A model generated the notes under the pieces. The model was not told the DNA's origin, made no database searches, and worked only from the letters and a program-made list of their open reading frames with translations. Of a stretch of DNA of 64,000 nt, positions 56,791-64,000 are shown piece after piece; position 1 is the first letter of the stretch; each line of letters starts with the position of its first letter. The DNA is from Mixophyes australis (Eukaryota; Chordata; Amphibia; Anura; Limnodynastidae): assembly GCA_036250195.1 (NCBI GenBank), contig JAVHZZ010000003.1:86941418-87005417 (forward strand), given 5' to 3'. The position numbers and the translations under genes are program-made.

Positions 56791-57285
56791 ACACCCACAG
56801 TCCAGGGATGTGGGTAGAACCCAAGTACTAACAGCACTGGCCTGGGTACACCTAGGGGGGGGGGGGGGGGCGTCCGCATTTCCTTTTGCAGAGTGGATTT
56901 CCTTAAGGGAGTCTAGTGCTGGCAGTAGTAAAATTTGGAGGACCCCATTCTTTTTATTCCCCCTGATTTTGCTAGTACCAGCCTAGGCTGGCAGCATTAG
57001 AGTTGGTTAAGATGTTTGGGGGGGAGGGGGCATGCAGTTTATTTATTTTTTTCATGTATTGTCATTTTAAATAAAGTGATTCATTTAACTGTTTACTTTA
57101 CAACCTTGTCTACATTTTGCAAGTCAACCTTTTAACTGTGTAGACATTATGAACACGTACACATTATGACTGTGTACCTTTTAACTGTGTTGACCTTATG
57201 ACTGTAGACATTTTGGTGTAGACATTTTCACCAATTTGATGTAGACATTTTAATTTTCACTGTCAACTTTTCATACCCAACCTGC
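56791..57285. repeat. Poly-G-bearing repeat fragment and 'TGTAGACATTTT' tandem repeat
   Basis: A G-run stands at 56854-56870 and another near 57018. From about 57090 to 57265 the phrase '(ac)tgtgtagacattttaact' recurs at least seven times in varied form ('tgtctacattttgcaagtc', 'tgtgtaccttttaactg', 'tgatgtagacattttaat'). Similar short-phrase arrays sit at the ends of some frog DNA transposons; the parent is not identified. Confidence 0.5.
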
Positions 57286-58500
57286 AATTGCAATGTATTC
57301 TGATTAGTTGGGCCAAGTTACACTTGCAGTGTGCCAAATGCCAGATTGTGATGTTTTATTAACACTGCTCAGTATAATATAGCTAATAATTTTTCCATTC
57401 AGGGTGCATTAAATGTACTGACATACATTCACAGCTGATTGTATATTGTATATGAATTGTGCATATAATGGGTGGTGGTTAATAATAAAAGATCTCTCTC
57501 TGCTACCATGAGCAAAGGGAGGCATACAAACACTACACACATGTTGTTGATGGATCAGAGGAGTATTATGTCTACCTCGAATGTAGAGTAGGCCTCTAAT
57601 GCATAAAATGTTTGAACTATGGAAATATAAAAAAGGATAAATTAAAACAAAAATTACATTATAGGTTCACTGGGGTTTTGAAATGTGGGACCCAGGTATT
57701 TTAATTATTCCCTGGTATATTTATTACAGGTACATACATGTATTATTTGCATTTTGTATGACCAACTACATTATATTTTATCTGTCAGAATTATTCAATG
57801 GGGCTGAACCACTTATTAGGTAGCCATCACATGATGATATAATGATGGGTTGCAGAGCCTGTCTCCGCACACAGTTCATGGCCACACCGCACACAGTTCA
57901 TGGCCTCACCTAGGAAGCAGTCAGAAGATGTTTTACAGCCATTCTGATTTATTTCAAATGGCTGGAAAGCATCTTATGCCTGATTCTCAGCAATCAGGCT
58001 TGACCATGCACTGTGCGGCTATTAGCTATGGTAGCAGCCATCATACCCAGTAGGTATATATTCTGATAGGTGGATAGTGTTGGAAATTCCCCAGAGTGTC
58101 CAGACTTCTTCACACACTTGTTGGTGAACATCTAAAACTATTTACCAATCAGAATGCTGGGAGCTGTTTACTGGGTATGACAATGTCCCAGGACAGCCAA
58201 GCGTCATCTGTAGGACACCGGAATATAGCATTCCACAGCAGTGGAAATGCTATCTCCAGGTGTGCTAATTCATTTGGGGACCACTATAGATCTGAGGTTT
58301 GTATCTTGTCACCAAAAGTGATTATGGGAACAGGACTATATTATAAAGCCAACAGAGATTTTGCATCTGAATAATAAAGCCTCCAGAGATTTGTGGTCTG
58401 TACAATACAGTCACCACTGGTCTGGGGTCTGTATATGCCTGTATAGATGCTATAATATCCTCTGTGTTATATAGAGGTACTTAGAATTTCCTGTATTTCT
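57286..58500. other. Unclassified, with a 23-bp tandem duplication at 57867-57910
   Basis: 'cgcacacagttcatggccacac' occurs twice in a row. From 57800 to 58440 the composition is more balanced than around it and could belong to an old LTR, but no ends were seen. No protein is recognised. Confidence 0.35.
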
Positions 58501-58529
58501 TTTGTTTATAATGATGCTCTCTGTACTGT

Positions 58530-58680
58530 ATATAAGTCATTAAAATGCTCAAGTAATGTAAATTGGTTGCTAGCATGTTTTCTACATTGGGTATCGGTTA
58601 CTACAATGTTTTCTGCATTGTATATCGGTCATTGGAAAGCTCTTTGAATTGTATATCACAATTTGGGTGACTGTTGTGTG
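58530..58680. repeat. Minisatellite, about 43-46 bp unit, three to four copies
   Basis: The unit 'gtatatcggttactagaatgttttctacatt' appears at about 58555, 58597 and 58635, with drift in the last copy. Confidence 0.7.
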
Positions 58681-58841
58681 ATATAGTTGTGTATGGTGCT
58701 ACATCAGTTTTTTTGACACTTATATTGTGTTGTGTAATGCTAATTATTGGTAAACTGCCATCCAAGGTACCCAGTTATGATCATTAAATGGATTTCTGTC
58801 AAGACTCTCAAGTACATATCTCGTATTTATTGGAATTGACT

Positions 58842-58977
58842 ATATATATATATATATATATATAAAATAGACATGGGGAGAACAAACAAACTCTACACAG
58901 ATAGGAAGATAGGAATCAAACGCATGACACCATTTCTATGATGCAGCAATGCTAACAACTATGCCACAGTGCTACCC
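58842..58977 (-). mobile_element. (TA)n tract and SINE head fragment
   Basis: TA repeats fill 58842-58863. From 58870 'acatggggagaacaaacaaa', 'actctacacagatagg', 'ggaatcaaacgcatgacacc' and 'gccacagtgctaccc' match the minus-strand head and body of the SINE at 35976-36331. The B box is degraded ('ggaatcaaacgcatg'). The L2-like tail is absent. Confidence 0.72.
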
Positions 58978-59282
58978 ATTCATTTTTTAGCAGTGTACCT
59001 TATAATTACTGTAGGAAAAAATGCTCAAAGATCATGTCTGTCTGTATGATGTTATTAATAAAAAGCAACAATTGTTTCTTTTTTTTGGCTTTATGGTTTT
59101 TGGACATTTGTGGATAACAGATTTCCTGGTAGGCAATTCTATATTTGTGTAAAAACAATTGAAATGCAGGAGTGCAGTTGAATGCAAATATAATGCATTA
59201 TACTAGTAGAAAAAAATTACAATGAACTATGTAGGTGTGGGTTCATTTCTCTTAAACACTAAAGTGGGCTGATATGATGTTG

Positions 59283-59700
59283 TGAGGTGGCTGGAGGGAG
59301 AGCAGTTGATTGTCTTCAAACACTTATTAGGCTCATCATGTCGGAAACCTGTGGAATGACTAGAGTTGCCAAGGTCTAGAGTAAATTCCATGTGTGAAAT
59401 CCAGGCTTTCTGATGACTGTACTTTACTGCTGGCCCCCTAATCTAGCAAAATTTAAAACATTATTTCCTCTATAGATTTACATTCTTCAACAGCCTCCTC
59501 CTCCTCAGCCTGCTTCTGACCCTCCACCTCCTCCTCCGCCTGCTACTAGCCCTCCTCCTACTCCTCCACCGCCTACACCTGGACCCCCTCTTTCTCAGCC
59601 TGTTCCTGGCCCACATCCATGGCCTACTCCTGGTCCCCACCCCTGGAAGCACCTCCTCGTCGCTCCAGGTGCCTGCTGTGGAGCAGGGTCAGGCGGTCTG
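59283..59700. other. Possible older Harbinger relative with proline-rich repeat
   Basis: 'tgaggtggctggagggagagcagttgattg...acacttatt' (59283-59328) is a diverged copy of 60671-60719, which lies in intron 1 of the Harbinger Myb-like gene. It is followed at 59485-59640 by a CCT-rich stretch that reads as a run of prolines on the plus strand. This suggests a second degraded copy of the same element upstream. No further domain was recognised. Confidence 0.35.
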
Positions 59701-60109
59701 TTGAAAAAAAATGGACACATTAGCTGTTTACAAAATGTTCTCCCTATCTCACACTTACATACAAACAGCCAGATTATGTTAAAAATGTTAAAAATATCTA
59801 TTTCCACATATTGACAATTCAGTGGCTTATAAAAAAAAAAACCCCGCTACACCACTTACGGATGGGCTTGACCTGGGTGGGAGATATAAATCACATAGTA
59901 AATCAGAGATATCATTAATACAGGATATGGTTGATGGCAGAATAATTGGCAGGTGAGGCCGGCATCTTTCAGATTATATTTGTCTAAGGCCTTGTAGATT
60001 GACAAATTAAACCAATTACCGGTTAGAACTTTGCATCAAAGAACTCTAACAGTTCAATTTAAAAATAGCAATTACAAGAGAGCTCACATCATCTAATCTA
60101 TGTCTTTAG
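59701..60109. other. Unclassified sequence
   Basis: No gene or clear repeat was seen. It may include the left end of the Harbinger element, which was not located precisely. Confidence 0.4.
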
Positions 60110-60310
60110 GTCTTCAAGTAGCGGCAGCTGCTGCCTCCGCAGATGCCTCCAGTGCCACCTGAGCTGCACTACCGTTCACCTACGGTTCACTTGCATCTGT
60201 ATGCATCTGCAGACTGTATGCTAAGCCCGAAGCTTACACTCATTAGTGAAATAACGGCCTCTGGGCCAGTACAAGTCGTCCATTGTGGCGATTAAAATTC
60301 TCAGCTCCCA

Positions 60311-60317
60311 TATAAAG
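60311..60317 (+). promoter_or_regulatory. Probable TATA box of the Harbinger Myb-like gene
   Basis: TATAAAG follows 'cagctccca', with the first exon expected to start about 30 bp downstream. A splice donor (GTGAGT) lies at 60426. Confidence 0.5.
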
Positions 60318-60341
60318 ACTGTTGAGATACTCATTCAGTTC

Positions 60342-62690
60342 TGCCATTTTGCGATTTCAGGAGCTTGGAAGCATTTGTTGTTGCTTTTTTGGAAACCGTA
60401 TTGGATTTACTCTTCAATAATAGTGGTGAGTACAATGCCCTATGTCTGACCTATGTCTGCTTGAGCTGTTATAAAAAAAGGAAAAACAGGTAGCTTTTCA
60501 TGGCCATTTTATCAGCATATATTACTTTTATGGGTATATTTTATATGGCTTTGCAGAGATCTGAAGTATTACTTAACTTGAAACTCCCTGCAAAGGTACA
60601 TGTTATGCTAAACATAGTTGTAGCCAGAGGACTAATATTTTTTAGTAGCACATGAAAATATATATCTATTTGAGGGGTGGTCGGAGGGAGGTGCAGTTGA
60701 TTGACCACAAATACTTATTTAAGATTTTTTTTCCTATTGTCTGTCTTTAGTGTTCTCTTTAGAAGAAAAAAAGTAATCTGATATCCACCCATATATTTTG
60801 ATCTATCCTTTACTGCATATGTATCTTGGTGAGTAGAATGGCCTCTGTCTGACAGGCCTTACAGGCCATTTAATGTGTTTCCTAATGACTGTCTTTTGTC
60901 TTCTCCTTAGAAAAAACAACATGTTGCATAAGGAGCAGCCAGGGCCAAGCCAGGTCTCAGACCCATCAACATCGGCCTCAAGATGAAAGCAGCCAAGCTT
61001 TAGCCATCAGGAGGTTCAGATCTTGGTTCAGCTGGTGGTGGAGAAGCTGCACTCCACCACCCGGCAGCAATACACCCCAGCTAAGGCCAGGATATAGGAT
61101 GAAATCACAATGTAGGTCAATACCATGGATATTAAAGGACATTATTTATTTTTCTTTGGCACACTAATCCATGGTGTTATCTGCAACCCTAGTACAGGTC
61201 AGGTTACTATTACCAATAATTTTAAAATGTTTATAAGGTAGAAAGGATTTTTGGTTTGTAGGAAGCTTATTGTTACAATTTTTAATTTCCTTTCTTTGGG
61301 GAAATTCTTCTTAGAAAAATGTGCATGGTAATTTTTTTCAAATTTAGCCAAAAAGACCAAGCACCAAATATGTGTAGATATAACTTCAACAATATTAAGC
61401 AAATATTATCCATTTGAATATTGTAAAACATTTTTATCTTTTCTCATTTTACACAGCTGATAAGACTTTAAACGGGTCTCAAAGATAAGTTGAGGGAGCA
61501 TCGGAGGCATACCCAAACAACATCTACTGCTGACTGCCCTGGAGACTATGGCATCGGCATGCATTCATAATGATCAAGGGTTGGGCCGTATCGACACAGG
61601 CCCACCCCTATTAGAACCACTTACTCCAATAGGTACATGGTAACCATTTATACATAGTTTCAGAGATTTGTATGTTTTGTCTTGAACAATATAGCTCCCG
61701 CCCCCCAAAATTATCTGTCTTATTGGTAAATTTCTAAGATACATAACAATGCTTGTCACTTCTCCTGCAGCATAGTCATCCTAGTATACATTCATTGCAC
61801 AGTGTATAGCATAAATGAATAGCTACTTTAACAATCATAACAGGATCCAAATGATGCATATTTAATAATCCACCCCTCATATGCTGGTTGATACAGTGAC
61901 GTTTACTTTTGGCCCCCAAAATAGGAGAAAATCTTAATAAAATTAGTACACTGCTAAATGGTTTGCAAACTGTTGTCATTGTATTTACATATTGCAAATG
62001 TTGGTATGCTTAGGAATAACTATAAATTCATTTTTTCCTCTCTTTAGAGCTCAGGAGAAGGTGGAGGAAGAGGAGGAAACCCCAGAGTGGAGGAGGCCCA
62101 TGATGTGGAGGAGCCTCAGAGGGAGGAAGCAGAGGCCATTCAGCATCAGACACTAATTTATAAAACCTACACAAGTACAAGCCCCAAACCCTCTGCTCCA
62201 TTATGCATTTTCCCCTGTTTATAGTCCCCACTTTTCACCTACTGCCATGTTACCCTCTCCAACACAAATCCAACTTTCTGACCCTAATCTATTTCGGTCC
62301 CCAGTCCACTCTGTATTCCCACCAACCCAATCTCGGCCTCCAGTCCACTCTGCATTCCTACCAACCCAATCTCGCACCTAGCCCTGTCTGCATCCCCACC
62401 AGCCAGATCTGACCACCCATCCGTCTATAGCCACCTTCCAGCCACCTATGGCGATGCCCACTGCCTCCTATGGCCACCTACCGGTCCCATATGACTACCC
62501 ACCAGCAACAACTTTCTTTCCAGCCCCCTATGCACACTCTCCTGGTGCTTCAGCACACCCTCGATCACACCCTGCTGACCCAATGACCTCTGCTTTTTCT
62601 CCCGAGCCTTCCACATCTAAGGGTAAACAGAAGCCAGGTGAAAAAAAAACACACAGCTATGTGGAAAGCACAAAATAAGAAATAATTAAT
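60342..62690 (+). pseudogene. Harbinger Myb/SANT-like protein gene, four exons, broken
   Basis: Exon 1 (about 60342-60425) ends at GTGAGT. Exon 2 starts at 60911 after 'tcttttgtcttctccttag'. Its ATG lies at 60921; the frame has stops near 60984, 61098 and 61116 but clearly encodes 'PSFSHQEVQILVQLVVEKLH' and 'RQQYTPAKARI', the first helices of the Myb/SANT-like domain. Exon 3 (61457-61632) encodes 'LKDKLREHRRHTQTTSTADC' and ends at GTACAT. Exon 4 starts at 62048, with an acidic stretch ('VEEAHDVEEPQREEAEA') then a Pro/Ser-rich tail. The protein would bind transposon ends and recruit transposase. Confidence 0.7.
62301..62412 (+). repeat. 39-bp coding tandem repeat in Myb-like exon 4
   Basis: 'ccagtccactctgtattccc' begins at 62301 and 62340 (39 bp, 13 codons), with a third weaker unit ending 'catccccaccagccagatct'. 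The repeat is in the Pro/Ser-rich tail of the Myb-like protein. Confidence 0.7.
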
Positions 62691-62799
62691 TTCCAATTTT
62701 TGGTTATTATATCTGTGTAGATTTGTATTTGTTTTTTGTTTTTTTTCTAATACACATTTTGAAATTATTCACAAAACTAAGTCTCTTTTTTTATCTAAT

Positions 62800-63190
62800 A
62801 GACTTTAAATAGTGACATTTATACCATATTGTACAAATGACTTACCATAAAAATAGGTCTCTAATACATATTGCCTGTGGCGAGCTGCCTCCATAATTTC
62901 AGGAGGGCTGTGGCCAGCCTCTACCTCCTCCTCACCAGCAACCTCGGCCTCCACCAATGGGGACCCACTTCTGATGGCAGTGTTGTGGAACACCACACAC
63001 AGAGTAATGATGTTGCATACTATTCTTGGTGCATACATCAGTGCGCCACCAGATCGGTTGAGGCATCTAAATCAGACCCTTTCCATGACCGATCTGGTGG
63101 CTGTATGTGTTGAGTTGTACGTGACTCCACACTCTGTGTGTGGGTTCAAATAGGAGTGAGGAGCCAAGGGTGGATTGGGTATGCCTTATC
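62800..63190 (-). pseudogene. Harbinger transposase C-terminal remnant
   Basis: Minus strand. 'PLAPHSYLNPHTECGVTYNS' and 'THTATRSVMERV' cover the last catalytic Glu (MER) of the DDE_4 nuclease. After a stop, 'FRCLNRSGGALMYAPRIVCN' and 'IITLCVVFHNTAIRSG' match the conserved C-terminal helices (FRCL..., CxVLHNIA). 'RHRQYVLETYF' is near the end. The N-terminal part with the first two Asp residues is missing beyond 63190, where AT-rich, intron-like or foreign sequence begins. It faces the Myb-like gene. Confidence 0.82.
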
Positions 63191-63326
63191 TTCTATGAAG
63201 GGTGACATGTAAGAAAAACAGAGAAAAAATGCTCATGATATACAACACATAACAAATATACTTATGGAATATGCAAACATGATATGGTGTGAATGTTATA
63301 GTCCAAACACTCAAATTTGCCTTGAA

Positions 63327-63642
63327 TGGCCAGAATCATTATGGAAAGTAAAGTGAAAAAATAATTAACTTTGCTCATTTGCAAAATCATGTTCCATTTG
63401 AGGGGGAGAAACATTTTAATTGTTATATCAGATTTATAGTTGGGCTTGGGCATGTTCGAGATGAACTGTAAATTACATTGTAAAAATAAAGCTAAAATCA
63501 AGGGAGCTACCTTAAAAAACAGTGACATTTTAAATTGTGAAGAAAATAAGTCTCAAATTTGCAGCCAATACATTTTTCATGTTTTCTTTATAAGAAACTT
63601 TCCCTTTTTTTTAGCTTACTTTCCTTAATGATCAAGCCTTAG
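63327..63642. mobile_element. MITE, family C, copy 4 (about 316 bp)
   Basis: The left end 'TGGCCAGAATCATTATGGAAAGTAAAG' and the right end 'CTTACTTTCCTTAATGATCAAGCC' are inverted. 'tgcaaaatcatgttccatttg' and 'atagttgggcttgggcatgttcgagatg' match the interior of copies 1 and 3. More diverged than copy 1. Confidence 0.75.
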
Positions 63643-63870
63643 GTCCCTATTTTTGGCAAGCAAAGCACCTGAAATTTGGTTATTTGCACTTTGGCTTAAC
63701 CATGTCGCATTGGAGAGGTAACTCTCAAACTCTCAAACTTACATGTTCTGTCCCAGAACATGTAAGTTTGTTATTTGGTAAACTTGATAAACTGACATTA
63801 ATCCTGTCACAAAAACCACAAAGAAAAAATCAGCCCTTGCATTGTAACATGCACAATATTAAAGAACGGT
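63643..63870. mobile_element. Possible fifth family C MITE, rearranged
   Basis: 'gcaagcaaagcacctgaaatttgg', 'ctttggcttaaccatgtcgcattggag' and the later 'cagcccttgcattgtaacatg' resemble the subterminal blocks of family C. The interior contains a separate perfect inverted repeat, 'caaacttacatgttctg/ccagaacatgtaagtttg', at 63736-63768. Ends not resolved. Confidence 0.4.
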
Positions 63871-64000
63871 AATATTTAGCAACAGAGGGCAAACTACCTT
63901 TTCTGACTACAGCGTATAGGAAGGTCTGAATGAGCACAAAAGGTTAATAATAAATAATGACAAAATGGAAATAAAATTTCAGAGCAGCAATGCTTCTCCA

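Larger units (their letters stand above)
60110..63260. mobile_element. PIF/Harbinger transposon remnant with two converging genes
   Basis: Autonomous Harbinger elements carry a transposase and a Myb/SANT-like partner that brings the transposase to DNA. Both are recognisable here: the Myb-like gene on the plus strand (60342-62690) and the transposase C-terminus on the minus strand (62800-63190), meeting tail to tail near 62700-62800. Exact ends and TSD were not found. Subterminal repeats 'cttgcatctgtatgcatctgc' lie near 60189. Both genes are broken. Confidence 0.72.

Noticed and set aside
59470..59652. Arg/Ser-rich minus-strand frame that looks like an RS-domain protein
   Set aside because: It is the antisense of a CCT-rich tract next to a Harbinger remnant; no other domain and no gene context.
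1..64000. CRISPR arrays, operons, ribosome binding sites, phage or plasmid functions
   Set aside because: The repeat content, LINE and hAT elements and splice sites are those of a vertebrate genome. None of the tandem arrays has the repeat-spacer form of a CRISPR locus.
1..64000. tRNA or rRNA genes
   Set aside because: Only SINE heads with B-box-like motifs were seen; none folds into a full tRNA cloverleaf by eye, and no rRNA-like segment was noticed.

Overview
The window looks like a stretch of vertebrate, most probably frog, genome. It is AT-rich and gene-poor, and no host protein-coding exon could be recognised. The frog call is an inference from the repeat mix: CR1 and L2 LINEs, a Ngaro/DIRS-type tyrosine-recombinase retrotransposon, Gypsy-like TGTCA...TGACA LTRs, Helitron, Harbinger, Tc1/mariner and hAT elements, palindromic MITEs, and a tRNA-like SINE with an L2-like 'CAGCGCTGCGGAAT...ATAAATAA' tail. 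Every recognisable coding remnant belongs to a mobile element and is broken by stops, deletions or insertions.

Layout. 1-3.9 kb: an old tandem repeat split by a SINE, a hAT MITE with a perfect 8-bp target-site duplication (TSD), a palindromic MITE, and unclassified sequence. 3.9-13.1 kb: a nested stack. A Ngaro-like element (+; gag, RT, RNase H, tyrosine recombinase, SGNH hydrolase) is interrupted by a nearly full CR1 LINE (-; itself cut by a MITE) and by a solo LTR with a perfect 5-bp TSD. 13.1-15.6 kb: AT-rich sequence, a palindromic MITE and a tandem repeat. 15.6-17.6 kb: a second solo LTR carrying an L2 insertion. 17.7-21.4 kb: a hAT end, an internally deleted Helitron (-), an LTR-like stretch, and a Tc1/mariner element (-) with a nested hAT MITE. 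21.4-25.1 kb: a MITE, a 469-bp foldback palindrome and low-repeat sequence. 25.2-30.2 kb: a Tc1-like element (+) carrying a hAT insertion full of minisatellite, a second inverted-repeat element, and a Helitron 3' end (+). 30-42.5 kb: a candidate LTR, a 1.5-kb hAT element, SINEs, a Gypsy-like LTR hit by a 322-bp solo LTR, minisatellites, a near-perfect hairpin MITE, and a MITE hit by a CR1 LINE. 42.5-59 kb: mostly single-copy AT-rich DNA with one MITE, one L2 fragment, tandem repeats and a SINE head; parts of 54.6-55.5 kb look like non-repetitive regulatory-type sequence. 59-63.3 kb: a Harbinger transposon remnant with a four-exon Myb-like gene (+) converging on a transposase remnant (-). 63.3 kb to the end: one MITE and a possible second.

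The insertion sites give relative ages. The Ngaro-like element was present before CR1 and the solo LTR landed in it. The CR1 was present before its MITE arrived. Solo LTR 2 was present before its L2. Both Tc1-like elements were present before their hAT guests. No concerted cellular pathway is encoded. The most interesting content is the mobile-element biology: SGNH-hydrolase domains in two unrelated retrotransposons lying side by side, solo LTRs with clean TSDs and internal tandem arrays, and hAT-like elements sharing a similar minisatellite motif.
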